This document shows, in pieces, positions 6,265-11,963 of a DNA stretch of 11,963 nt. The translations under genes and the position numbers were made by a program. Below the pieces are notes generated by a model. It was not told the DNA's origin. It saw nothing but the letters and a program-made list of their open reading frames with translations, and made no database searches. This stretch comes from DATLCI01 sp046714215 (GTDB lineage: Bacteria > Acidobacteriota > Terriglobia > Terriglobales > Acidobacteriaceae), in the NCBI GenBank assembly GCA_046714215.1, contig JBKKBM010000041.1, positions 1-11,963 on the forward strand. The letters run 5' to 3'. Each line of letters begins with the position of its first letter. The stretch's first letter is position 1.

Positions 6265-6293
6265 AACGGGCCTCGCATCGAGCGAGGCCCGTT
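6265..6293. terminator. Bidirectional intrinsic terminator between convergent genes
   Basis: AACGGGCCTCGC and GCGAGGCCCGTT form a perfect 12-bp stem around ATCGA. On the minus strand it is followed by TTCATT after the closing TT of the stem; on the plus strand the tail is less T-rich (CTCCAT). It separates the response-regulator gene from the convergent anti-sigma gene and can serve both. Confidence 0.85.
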
Positions 6294-6313
6294 CTCCATA
6301 CTAGTCCTATCGC

Positions 6314-7021
6314 TTAGCCCTTCACCTCGATGTTGGCGAAGGTGAGTACGACTTTGCCTGGGGCGCGCTGGCCGAACGACATGGCCGGTTCAAAGACGGT
6401 GAAGATCAGGGAGCGGTCCAGTTGCTTGCGGATCTCGGCCGTGTCCTGGCCGTCGATGATGCGATAGTCCTGCAGGCGCCCGTTCGCGTCCACGATCGCT
6501 TCAATCACGACCGGGGTGTCCGAGCGCACCAGGAAAGCATCCGGGAAAGGCGCCGAACTCAGCTTGGGCGGCGTGTAGAGCGAAGTAGGGACATCATTGC
6601 CCCGGCCCGCCACGCCGCGCGACAAGCTCATAAAGGCGCCGGTCAACAGGCCGAACATGAGCAGCGCGGTTACCAGTCCTCCGGTAGCGGGCAGCATAAA
6701 GGTGTTAATGGCGCCCTCCACCCGGATCAACCCACGTTGCAGACGCCGCTCCCAAGTCAGGGACAGTTCCTGGGAGATGGCGACGCGCAACTTCAGTGCC
6801 AAGTCCGGCGGGGCGGGCTTGCGGCCCAGTGCCGCCACTAATTCCTGGGTGCAACTTACGGCGGCATATTCACGGGCACACTCTGCGCAAGTCTCCAGAT
6901 GCTGGGAGACTTGTTGCCATTCCGTGCCCTTCAGCGCGCCGTCCAGATACGGGGAGAAAAGGGATTGGACCGCAAAACAAACTTCAGGACGTGTTTCAGT
7001 ACGTACTTCGTGAGGATTCAT
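6314..7021 (-). CDS. Zinc-type membrane anti-sigma factor with TonB-C-like tail
   Basis: This 235-residue protein begins with a zf-HC2-type anti-sigma domain whose ligands are Cys15, His41, Cys45 and Cys48 (H-xxx-C-xx-C). A single hydrophobic segment at about 113-134 would span the inner membrane. The exported part (about 165-230) reads VVIEAIVDANGRLQDYRIIDG and a later VLTFANI, resembling the C-terminal domain of TonB-like proteins. The expected role is to hold the sigma factor at the membrane until the outer domain senses a signal. The ATG at 7021 overlaps the TGA of the sigma gene (ATGA), a classic sign of translational coupling and partnership. A strong terminator follows the stop codon. 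The zinc motif and operon position make the assignment firm; the TonB-like tail is an impression from pattern only. Confidence 0.88.
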   Translation of the reverse strand: MNPHEVRTETRPEVCFAVQSLFSPYLDGALKGTEWQQVSQHLETCAECAREYAAVSCTQELVAALGRKPAPPDLALKLRVAISQELSLTWERRLQRGLIRVEGAINTFMLPATGGLVTALLMFGLLTGAFMSLSRGVAGRGNDVPTSLYTPPKLSSAPFPDAFLVRSDTPVVIEAIVDANGRLQDYRIIDGQDTAEIRKQLDRSLIFTVFEPAMSFGQRAPGKVVLTFANIEVKG

Positions 7022-7764
7022 CGCCTTGTCTCGACCTCCACTGCGGCAACTGCTCTTGCCGGTTTCGTCGCGCTGGGCTCCGTGCCGGCGACGGTCTTCA
7101 ATCCCAACTCAGGGCCTACCCTCTGGGCGAAAGGGAGCAGACGTTTCCGCAAAACTTCGCGCCCGCGTACCAACCTTGACTTCACCGTCCCCAGCGAGAC
7201 CTGCAGCACCTCTGCGATCTCTTCATAGGAGAGGCCTTCAATGTCGCGCAGTACCAGCGTGGTGCGGTAGGGTTCTTGCACCTGCTTCAATTCCGCTTCA
7301 ACCGCGGCCCGGACCTCTTCGTGCACCACATGGTCGAAGGGCGAATCGTGCCGGTCGACCAGTGTGTCTTGCAGGCGTAGGCCTTCGTCTTCTTGCGGAC
7401 CGGTAGTCGACTCGATGCTATATTCGCGGCGCTTGTGGCGGAACCACCAGCGGCGCTGATTGGAGGCCTCGTGGATGGCGATCCGATAGATCCACGTCTT
7501 GAGACTAGCCTGCCCATGGAAGCGCTTGATGCTGCGGAAGACTTTGATGAAGACTTCCTGGGTGGTGTCAGCAGCGTCCGTAGGGTCGTTGACGATCCGG
7601 TAGACCAGGCTATACACGGGCTGGTGATAATGCGCGATCAGCCAGGCGTAGGCATCTTCCGATCCCGACCGTAACTCTTCCAGGATGGATGCTTCTTCGG
7701 CCCGGATTGTCAATGCGCCCGCTAGGTCGCCCACCGTGGTAGCTCCCGCCACTGCTTTTTGCAT
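7018..7764 (-). CDS. ECF RNA polymerase sigma factor (sigma-E/RpoE-like)
   Basis: Taken from ATG 7764, the protein has 248 residues. Region 2 spans about 38-110, with YSLVYRIVNDPTDAADTTQEVFIKVF (51-76) and the -10-recognising W91-IYRIAIHEASNQRR. A linker of about 45 residues follows, then region 4 (about 157-208) with the helix-turn-helix LSYEEIAEVLQVSLGTVKSRL. No region 1 or 3 is present, as in group IV sigma factors. The C-terminal 35 residues are an extension rich in Ala/Lys/Glu. ATG 7764 is preferred because GAGG lies six bases upstream; GTG 7848 would sit only a few bases past the predicted transcription start and lacks a ribosome binding site, and ATG 7776 is a further option. The gene overlaps its anti-sigma gene by 4 nt and has a sigma-E-like promoter upstream. 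Confidence 0.92.
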   Translation of the reverse strand: MQKAVAGATTVGDLAGALTIRAEEASILEELRSGSEDAYAWLIAHYHQPVYSLVYRIVNDPTDAADTTQEVFIKVFRSIKRFHGQASLKTWIYRIAIHEASNQRRWWFRHKRREYSIESTTGPQEDEGLRLQDTLVDRHDSPFDHVVHEEVRAAVEAELKQVQEPYRTTLVLRDIEGLSYEEIAEVLQVSLGTVKSRLVRGREVLRKRLLPFAQRVGPELGLKTVAGTEPSATKPARAVAAVEVETRR

Positions 7765-7858
7765 GGCGTACCTCATAGTGTACAAGAACCGCGCAAGGCC
7801 CTCTTTCAGGGCAATGGCGGTCTTACGGAGAAACGGCCACTGCTTCACTGCTGCAAAG

Positions 7859-7887
7859 TTAGACCCCGGGTGTCGGCAAAATGTTCC
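7859..7887 (-). promoter_or_regulatory. ECF sigma-E-like promoter upstream of the sigma gene
   Basis: Read on the minus strand, GGAACAT (7887-7881) is followed by a 16-nt spacer and GTCTAA (7864-7859). This is very close to the E. coli sigma-E consensus (GGAACTT, 15-16 nt, GTCTAA). Transcription would begin near 7852, giving a leader of about 88 nt to ATG 7764. A second GGAAC box lies 12 bp further upstream (7899-7895). The simplest reading is autoregulation by the sigma factor encoded immediately downstream. Confidence 0.72.
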
Positions 7888-7905
7888 GGAAAAGGTTCCG
7901 CCCGG

Positions 7906-8502
7906 CTATCTCTTTTTAGACGTCTTGGGGGTGGGTCCGTTATCCACGATGATCTTTTTGGGTCGGGTGGCGGGGGTGGCAGTGCCGCCAGCACGGGCGC
8001 GGGTGAGTTCCGCCTCCTTGGCCGCGGCCAGCGCCTCCATGTAGTCGCCTAGGGCGCGGCGATAGGTGTCGAGAGCCTGGACATGCTGGCTGAGAGTTTC
8101 GAATTCCTGCTTGCTGCCAAAGGCGCCGGCAGATTCGGCCAGACCCTCAAAGACGTCGTACAACGCATTCAGGTTACGGTACAGCTTGAAGCTGGCCACC
8201 ATGCTCTGCGGGGTGGTGCGCACACTGCTGACCAGCCCCGGCAGCGCGGCCGTCAAGTTACGGGAGAGGGAATCAGCGTTCGCTTGCGCCTGGTCCTTGA
8301 TGGCGCCGTCGGCCTTCCACTTATCTACGCGTAGGCGAGCCAGGTCGAGGGCGGCAGCCTGCGCGGTCTGCTCGATCTGCTGCAGTGTGGATGCGACGTC
8401 TACAGAATTGCCTCGGGCCGGCGCGGCAGTCTGGGCAAAGGCGGCTCCCAGCCACAAAAACATCAGCGTGAGGAACGATGGAACAAAGGTCTTCATCTTC
8501 AT
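7906..8502 (-). CDS. Exported helical protein of unknown function
   Basis: This 198-residue protein begins with a signal peptide (MKMK, a hydrophobic stretch to residue 20, and a likely cleavage site AFA-Q at 23/24). The mature part looks almost entirely alpha-helical, rich in Ala, Leu, Glu and Lys, with no Cys and no recognisable catalytic motif. The C-terminal 25 residues are Thr/Pro/Lys-rich and basic (ending KTSKKR), perhaps a disordered tail. I do not recognise the family. It lies upstream of the ECF sigma gene on the same strand; the sigma-E-like promoter in the 141-nt gap suggests the sigma operon can be transcribed separately. Being exported and adjacent to an envelope-type sigma system, it may be a regulon member or sensor partner, which is inference. 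The ribosome binding site is weak (AAGAAAG). Confidence 0.8.
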   Translation of the reverse strand: MKMKTFVPSFLTLMFLWLGAAFAQTAAPARGNSVDVASTLQQIEQTAQAAALDLARLRVDKWKADGAIKDQAQANADSLSRNLTAALPGLVSSVRTTPQSMVASFKLYRNLNALYDVFEGLAESAGAFGSKQEFETLSQHVQALDTYRRALGDYMEALAAAKEAELTRARAGGTATPATRPKKIIVDNGPTPKTSKKR

Positions 8503-8571
8503 GGAAAGGCTTTCTTGGAGCTTAAGTCAGGGCCGGATTGCTGGTAACCCGAGTTGCTGCGAACTAAGATG

Positions 8572-8601
8572 AAAAAAACCGCGTTGGGGTTATTTGCGCG
8601 G
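8572..8601 (-). terminator. Small GC hairpin with T7 tract, attenuator-like
   Basis: On the minus strand CCGCG (8601-8597) and CGCGG (8583-8579) frame a 13-nt loop and are followed by seven T (8578-8572). It lies 70 nt upstream of the exported-protein gene, so in a leader transcript it would act as an attenuator. The stem is only 5 bp, and a chance occurrence is possible. Confidence 0.33.
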
Positions 8602-8613
8602 GAGTGTTTGGAC

Positions 8614-8648
8614 GTTCGTTTGACGAACTACGGATTCAAAGAGAGAAT
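8614..8648 (+). promoter_or_regulatory. Promoter for tRNA-Ala with overlapping dyad
   Basis: TTGACG (8620-8625), a 17-bp spacer and GAGAAT (8643-8648) match sigma-70 -35 (five of six) and -10 (four of six). Transcription would start about 20 nt before the tRNA. The inverted repeat GTTCGT-TTG-ACGAAC (8614-8628) overlaps the -35 box and could be an operator. Confidence 0.5.
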
Positions 8649-8675
8649 AGAAGGGTTGTCCCTTCCTTAATAAGT

Positions 8676-8751
8676 GGGCCTGTGGCGCAGCTGGGAGCGC
8701 GCTTCCATGGCATGGAAGAGGTCGTCGGTTCGATCCCGACCAGGTCCACCA
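8676..8751 (+). tRNA. tRNA-Ala (anticodon GGC)
   Basis: The 76-nt sequence folds as a complete cloverleaf. Acceptor GGGCCTG pairs with CAGGTCC (one G-T). The D stem is GCGC/GCGC with loop AGCTGGGA. The anticodon stem CTTCC/GGAAG holds loop ATGGCAT, placing GGC at 8709-8711. The variable loop has 5 nt, and the T stem GTCGG/CCGAC holds loop TTCGATC. The discriminator is A, and CCA is encoded. The anticodon reads GCC (Ala) codons. It stands alone, with a promoter upstream and a degenerate copy of its 3' half 34 nt downstream. Confidence 0.96.
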
Positions 8752-8785
8752 GATACTCCTCGGCTAGCACGTCCCGTCCCGCCGG

Positions 8786-8820
8786 GAGGTCGTCGGTTCG
8801 GTCCCGACCAAGATCCACCC
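8786..8820 (+). repeat. Degenerate duplicate of the tRNA-Ala 3' half
   Basis: GAGGTCGTCGGTTCG repeats tRNA positions 8718-8732 exactly. TCCCGACCA and a slightly altered GATCCACC then follow the T stem and acceptor end of the tRNA. The T arm can still fold, but no matching 5' half, D arm or acceptor partner is present, so this is not a second tRNA. Partial duplication at the 3' end of a tRNA gene is typical of integration scars (attR/attL-like) or slippage duplication. No integrase gene is in the window. Confidence 0.72.
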
Positions 8821-8851
8821 AAAACTTTTCCGGGCTTACCCCACCTGACAC

Positions 8852-8885
8852 AAAAAAACGCAGACCTCAACTGGACGGCCTGCGT
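8852..8885 (-). terminator. Intrinsic terminator of the fasciclin gene
   Basis: On the minus strand ACGCAGGCC (8885-8877) pairs with GGTCTGCGT (8866-8858), a 9-bp stem with one G-U, around a 10-nt loop. Seven T in a row, the last base of the stem included, run from 8858 to 8852. It begins 37 nt after the fasciclin stop codon. This is a textbook factor-independent terminator. Confidence 0.9.
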
Positions 8886-8921
8886 CTCCCCCAACTTCGA
8901 TCTTCACCTGCGAGTCCTTAC

Positions 8922-9467
8922 TTATTTCGGCATCACCACTTTGTCGATCACGTGGATCACGCCGTTCGACTGGTTGACGTCATAGACGGTGACGTTTGCC
9001 ATGTTGCCTTTTTCGTCTTTGAGCACGAGGTTACGGCCACCATTCTTCGTGATCCAGAGCTTGCCGCCCTGGACAGTGGTCAACTCCGCCGTGCCGTTGC
9101 CCTTTTTGATCAATTTTTCCAGCTCCGCGGCATCCAGCTTTCCTGCGACCACGTGGTAAGTGAGGACGCCGGTCAGCATGGACTTGTTCTCCGGCTGCAG
9201 CAGTGTATCCACCGTGCCGGCGGGAAGGTTCTCAAAGGCGTCATTGGTCGGCGCGAAGACCGTGAACGGGCCTTTGCTGGAAAGGGTTTCGACCAACCCG
9301 GCCGCTTTGACCGCCGCCACTAAGGTGGTGTGGTCCTTGGAATTCAAGGCGTTCTCGACGATGTTGCGGTTGGGCATCATGGCGCTGCCGCCCACCCACA
9401 CGTCGCCGGCGAAGGCCAGGGTGAGACACATCAGACTGCACGCAATCACTGTTAAACTCTTTTTCAT
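8922..9467 (-). CDS. Secreted fasciclin (FAS1) domain protein
   Basis: This 181-residue protein has a signal peptide (MKKS, hydrophobic core, cleavage probably after AFA at residue 20) and one FAS1 domain filling the rest. Landmarks are NIVENALNSKDHTTLVAAVKAAGL, GPFTVFAPTNDAF (H1-type motif), LTYHVVAG and the closing GVIHVIDKVVMPK (H2-type motif). FAS1 domains mediate cell-surface adhesion or ligand binding. ATG 9467 is chosen because AGGAG lies six bases upstream; a longer frame to 9545 adds 26 residues before the signal peptide and is rejected. It diverges from an ECF sigma gene whose anti-sigma partner is RskA-like, as in the mycobacterial SigK system, where the FAS1 proteins MPT70/MPT83 are the targets. 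It is therefore a likely regulon member. A strong terminator follows. Confidence 0.94.
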   Translation of the reverse strand: MKKSLTVIACSLMCLTLAFAGDVWVGGSAMMPNRNIVENALNSKDHTTLVAAVKAAGLVETLSSKGPFTVFAPTNDAFENLPAGTVDTLLQPENKSMLTGVLTYHVVAGKLDAAELEKLIKKGNGTAELTTVQGGKLWITKNGGRNLVLKDEKGNMANVTVYDVNQSNGVIHVIDKVVMPK

Positions 9468-9525
9468 TCGTTGCTCCTTTACAGATGGGCGCCTGAAGAC
9501 GCCTTGAGGATTAACTCTCATGGGA

Positions 9526-9552
9526 GGAACGAAGGAACCCGGCAAACGGATT
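9526..9552 (-). promoter_or_regulatory. Candidate ECF promoter of the fasciclin gene
   Basis: On the minus strand AATCC (9552-9548), a 16-nt spacer and CGTTCC (9531-9526) have the layout of ECF promoters. The start would fall near 9518, giving a leader of about 50 nt before ATG 9467. The same AATCC-N16-CGT spacing occurs facing the sigma gene. Confidence 0.45.
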
Positions 9553-9587
9553 GCCGCGCCCCAAAATACTGGGCGGCTGGTATGCTG

Positions 9588-9618
9588 GGAATCCGAATCT
9601 GAGTGGTTTACGTACTAA
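9588..9618 (+). promoter_or_regulatory. Candidate ECF promoter of the second sigma operon
   Basis: GGAATCC (9588-9594), a 16-nt spacer and CGTACTAA (9611-9618) match the ECF layout and share AATCC-N16-CGT with the opposing fasciclin promoter candidate. The start would fall at about 9620-9622, so the leader before TTG 9635 would be very short and the ribosome binding site would sit at its 5' end, which weakens the case. Confidence 0.42.
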
Positions 9619-9634
9619 CAGGAGAGAGCGACCA

Positions 9635-10171
9635 TTGGATGGGCCCGGAGCACAAGTCGACCGTGAACTGGTGGCGCGCCTCAGACGGCACGACCAGCCG
9701 GCGTTGGCGGAATTGTATGACCGCTATTCCGGCTTGGTCTATTCCGTGGCCTTGCGGGTGGTGAAGCAGCCCGACCTGGCGGAAGATGTGCTGCAAGAGG
9801 TGTTTCTGCGTCTGTGGCAGGCACCGGAGCGCTTCGAAGAAAACCGCGGAGCGTTGGCCAGTTGGCTGACGGTGGTAACGCGCAACCGTGGGATCGATGC
9901 CATGCGGAAACAGAAGCCGCAGGAGGACATTGCCGATCTGTCGCTAGCCAGTGATCAGAACGTAGAAGATGAAGCCCGGCAAGCGCAACTGCGGACGCGG
10001 GTGGAGGGCGTGCTGGGTACGTTGTCTTCCGACCAGCGGCGTGCCGCCGAACTTGCGCTCTTTGAAGGCATGACGCAGACGGAGATCGCCGCGCAGACCG
10101 GGGCTCCCCTGGGGACAGTGAAGTCAAGATTACGCACGGCGCTCCAGACCGTGAGAAAGGCGCTGGCATGA
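9635..10171 (+). CDS. ECF sigma factor (SigK-like context)
   Basis: This 178-residue group IV sigma factor has region 2 at about 24-94 (LYDRYSGLVYSVALRVV, then DLAEDVLQEVFLRLW and W77-LTVVTRNRGIDAMRK) and region 4 at about 121-174, with the helix-turn-helix MTQTEIAAQTGAPLGTVKSRL. The start is probably TTG 9635, preceded by AGGAGAG; the frame stays open back to TTG 9551, but that would add 28 unrelated residues and swallow the candidate promoter. No in-frame ATG is available. It ends in an ATGA overlap with an RskA-like anti-sigma gene and diverges from a FAS1 gene, the arrangement expected for a SigK-type system. The true ECF subgroup cannot be decided by eye. Confidence 0.9.
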   Translation: MDGPGAQVDRELVARLRRHDQPALAELYDRYSGLVYSVALRVVKQPDLAEDVLQEVFLRLWQAPERFEENRGALASWLTVVTRNRGIDAMRKQKPQEDIADLSLASDQNVEDEARQAQLRTRVEGVLGTLSSDQRRAAELALFEGMTQTEIAAQTGAPLGTVKSRLRTALQTVRKALA

Positions 10172-10932
10172 CCCACGAACAGATCAAAGACGACCTCATT
10201 CTCTTTGCCGCTGGAGCACTGGATGGCGCCGACCTGGCCGCGATGGAGGACCATCTTCCTACATGCGTCGAATGCCGGGCTGAGGTCAAGTTGCTGCAAT
10301 CCGATTTCTCGAATATCCGCCAGGCAGTGGCCACGACGCCAGCGCCGAAAGGCGCGCGAGTGCGTTTACTGCGTGCGCTCCGTCAGGAGACTGCCATGAA
10401 GACCGTTCCTTTCTTCGGCGCCCCCAAGTGGGTGCTGCTGCCGTTAGCCGCTTCATTGATCTTTGCCATCGGCGTGTTGCTGCTGGCCCGCGAAAATCAG
10501 AAGTTGGAAGCTGAGATTGCCACGGCAAAAGACCAGCTCGTGCTCTCGCGGCAAGACCGGGCCCAGGCAGAAGGCATATTGGAAGCCCTGCGCTCGCCCG
10601 AAGCGTTGCGAGTCACGCTCTCGCCCGCGGCGGCTCCCTCTTCGCAGCCGCGAGTGGATGCGGTATATGCGCCTCGCAGTGGGCGGCTGGTGGTGATCGC
10701 CGCGAACCTGCCGCCGATGGCCGACGACAAGACTTACCAACTCTGGCTGCTGCCTAAGAGCGGTGCGCCGGTTCCCGCGGGGACCTTCCGTCCCGACACC
10801 TATGGACATGCGGTCTACACCCTGGCCTTGACGGAGGCCGCCACACCCGCCGGCTTTGCGGTGACCATCGAGCCCAAGCAGGGCAGCGCTACACCGACCA
10901 TGCCCATCGTGCTAGTGGGGAAAGTCGGCTAG
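10168..10932 (+). CDS. RskA-like membrane anti-sigma factor
   Basis: This 254-residue protein has a zinc-type anti-sigma domain at its N-terminus with His29, Cys33 and Cys36 (H-xxx-C-xx-C), one membrane segment (about 88-106), an Arg/Glu/Gln-rich probable coiled coil (about 107-142) and an exported RskA-type domain (about 150-254) recognisable by RLVVIAANLPPM, KTYQLWLLP, PVPAGTF and FAVTIEPKQGS. In mycobacteria, RskA holds SigK at the membrane and is proteolysed to release it. The first ligand of the usual H/C set upstream of His29 is not a Cys here, so zinc may be bound by three Cys/His plus another residue or not at all. The 4-nt overlap with the sigma gene indicates coupled expression. The M20 hydrolase gene follows 55 nt later. 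Confidence 0.9.
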   Translation: MTHEQIKDDLILFAAGALDGADLAAMEDHLPTCVECRAEVKLLQSDFSNIRQAVATTPAPKGARVRLLRALRQETAMKTVPFFGAPKWVLLPLAASLIFAIGVLLLARENQKLEAEIATAKDQLVLSRQDRAQAEGILEALRSPEALRVTLSPAAAPSSQPRVDAVYAPRSGRLVVIAANLPPMADDKTYQLWLLPKSGAPVPAGTFRPDTYGHAVYTLALTEAATPAGFAVTIEPKQGSATPTMPIVLVGKVG

Positions 10933-10987
10933 CTCCGGGGAGTGGAGTCGCCAAAGTGTTATGCTGACCTGCATTTTTGGAGGCCAC

Positions 10988-11963
10988 ATGCGCCGTTCGT
11001 CCATCGCAATCGTGTTGATTCTCTTGTGCTCGCTCTACGCGCCCGCGCAGCAGCAGTCCCCTGACTTTTCCAAGTGGAATACGGAGGCGGTCGAGATCCT
11101 CAGTGGTCTCATTAAGCTTGACACCAGCAATCCTCCCGGCAAAGAGATCCTTGCCGCCAAATATATTCAGAGCATCCTCAAGAAGGACGGTATCGCCGCG
11201 GAGATTTTCGAGTCCGTGCCGGGACGGGCCACCCTCATTGCCCGCCTCAAGGGCAACGGGAAGAAACGGCCTCTCATGCTGATGGGCCACACCGATGTGG
11301 TGGGCGTGGAGCGCGAGAAGTGGACGGTCGATCCCTTCGCGGCGCTCATCAAAGACGGCTTTCTTTATGGCCGTGGAGCGGTTGACGACAAAGCCATGGT
11401 GGCCGCCAACCTGGTCGTCTTCCTCCAACTCAAGCGTCAGAACGTGAAGCTGGATCGCGATGTGATCTATATGGCGGAAGCCGGCGAAGAAGGCACCAGC
11501 CAATTCGGCATCGACTTCATGGTGGAAAAACATTGGGACAAGATCGATGCGGAGTTTGCGCTGAATGAAGGTGGCTGGTCCATTGTGCGCGGCGGTAAAG
11601 TGCCGTGGGTAGGCGTGCAGACCACAGAGAAAGTTCCCCGCGGGCTGAACCTTATCGCGCGCGGCAGCAGCGGACACGGCTCCATGCCGCGACTAGACAA
11701 TCCTGTGACCCGCCTGGCCGCCGCCGTCGCTAAAGTCGGGGCGTGGCAGCCTCCCATGGGCCTCAATGACACCACCAAGATCTTCTTCGAGCGGCTGGCC
11801 TCCATCAGTCCGCCGGAAGAGGCGGCGATGTACCGGAACCTATCTGACCCGAAGGTCCAGGAAAAGATCCGCGCCACCAACATCCAGCTAAACTCCACGC
11901 TGCGTACTTCGGTGGTGCCCACCATCATCGAAGGCGGCTTCCGGGAGAACGTGATCCCGGGCG
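10988..11963 (+). CDS. Exported M20-family metallohydrolase, truncated by the right edge
   Basis: 325 codons are visible from ATG 10988 (GGAGG four bases upstream), with no stop before the edge. A signal peptide covers about residues 1-20 (MRRSS, hydrophobic core, APA-Q cleavage), so the enzyme is periplasmic or secreted. The M20 dizinc site is evident: His101 and Asp103 in GHTDVV, bridging Asp133 in GRGAVDDK, and the general base Glu167 with ligand Glu168 in AEAGEEG. The dimerisation (lid) domain begins near 215 with RGSSGHGSMP, and the NVIPG motif appears at the edge. M20 enzymes are zinc aminoacylases, di- or carboxypeptidases and deacetylases; the substrate here is unknown. The C-terminal third, including the last His ligand, lies outside the window. 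Its position after the anti-sigma gene may be incidental. Confidence 0.93.
   Translation, partial: MRRSSIAIVLILLCSLYAPAQQQSPDFSKWNTEAVEILSGLIKLDTSNPPGKEILAAKYIQSILKKDGIAAEIFESVPGRATLIARLKGNGKKRPLMLMGHTDVVGVEREKWTVDPFAALIKDGFLYGRGAVDDKAMVAANLVVFLQLKRQNVKLDRDVIYMAEAGEEGTSQFGIDFMVEKHWDKIDAEFALNEGGWSIVRGGKVPWVGVQTTEKVPRGLNLIARGSSGHGSMPRLDNPVTRLAAAVAKVGAWQPPMGLNDTTKIFFERLASISPPEEAAMYRNLSDPKVQEKIRATNIQLNSTLRTSVVPTIIEGGFRENVIPG

Noticed and set aside
7765..7848. Upstream GTG start for the first ECF sigma gene
   Set aside because: It lies only a few bases from the predicted transcription start with no ribosome binding site; ATG 7764 has GAGG at proper distance.
8066..8572. 168-codon plus-strand frame opposite the exported protein
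   Set aside because: The minus-strand frame has a signal peptide and balanced composition; this one is Ser/Arg/Cys-rich without motifs.
8761..8820. A second complete tRNA
   Set aside because: Only the T arm and part of the acceptor end are present; no D arm or matching 5' acceptor strand can be found.
8636..8894. Minus-strand frames giving peptides like VGIEPTTSSMPW
   Set aside because: This is the well-known spurious translation of the antisense strand of a tRNA gene.
8604..9323. 239-codon plus-strand frame across the tRNA and the fasciclin gene
   Set aside because: It runs through tRNA-Ala, the terminator and the antisense of the FAS1 gene; the product has no recognisable fold.
9681..10334. 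217-codon minus-strand frame opposite the sigma gene
   Set aside because: It is antisense to a clear ECF sigma factor, and its Ser/Arg/Pro-rich composition is typical of a shadow frame.
10889..11677. 262-codon minus-strand frame opposite the M20 gene
   Set aside because: The plus strand carries a complete M20 active site with signal peptide; the antisense product is His/Leu-rich with no motif.

Overview
The window looks like a chromosomal segment from an acidobacterium. Pointers to this are two separate ECF sigma/anti-sigma pairs, a secreted fasciclin (FAS1) protein, a DUF2934 miniprotein, an RsbRD_N-like protein pair and a signal-peptide M20 hydrolase. The assignment is by gene content only. 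Two composition regimes are visible by eye: about 1-4500 is more AT-rich and holds small accessory-type genes, while about 4750 to the end is GC-richer and densely coding.

Region 1 (1-4500). A partial small reading frame at the left edge is followed by an apparently empty stretch and a soluble receiver-histidine kinase hybrid on the minus strand (381-1616). An intergenic inverted-repeat element lies at 1740-1838. A doubtful small minus-strand gene (1855-2139) is clearly related at protein level to the left-edge frame. A plus-strand run follows: a receiver-like protein lacking the phospho-acceptor Asp (2167-2712), a DUF2934 protein (2762-2965), a 43-residue Cys/His miniprotein (3180-3311), an alpha/beta hydrolase of the non-heme chloroperoxidase/esterase type (3398-4279) and a 58-residue zinc-ribbon miniprotein (4324-4500). 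A third repeat copy (4524-4570) closes the region.

Region 2 (4750-6300). Two adjacent genes share a paralogous RsbRD_N-like helical domain, once alone (4778-5254) and once behind a complete receiver domain (5302-6237). A strong bidirectional hairpin terminator (6265-6293) separates them from the convergent genes on the right.

Region 3 (6314-8502, minus strand). A secreted helical protein of unknown function is followed by an ECF sigma factor and its zinc-type membrane anti-sigma factor, which overlap by ATGA. A near-perfect sigma-E-like promoter (GGAACAT, 16 nt, GTCTAA) precedes the sigma gene, which suggests autoregulation.

Region 4 (8600-10932). tRNA-Ala(GGC) is followed by a degenerate copy of its own 3' half. 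A secreted FAS1 protein on the minus strand has an excellent intrinsic terminator and diverges from a second ECF sigma gene, which overlaps (ATGA) an RskA-like anti-sigma gene. This resembles the mycobacterial SigK-RskA-MPT70/83 system. The divergent intergenic region carries AATCC-N16-CGT boxes facing both ways.

Region 5 (10988-end). An exported M20-family metallohydrolase runs off the right edge.

The overall theme is signal transduction: phosphorelay, RsbR-type modules and two transmembrane sigma/anti-sigma switches with candidate targets encoded alongside.
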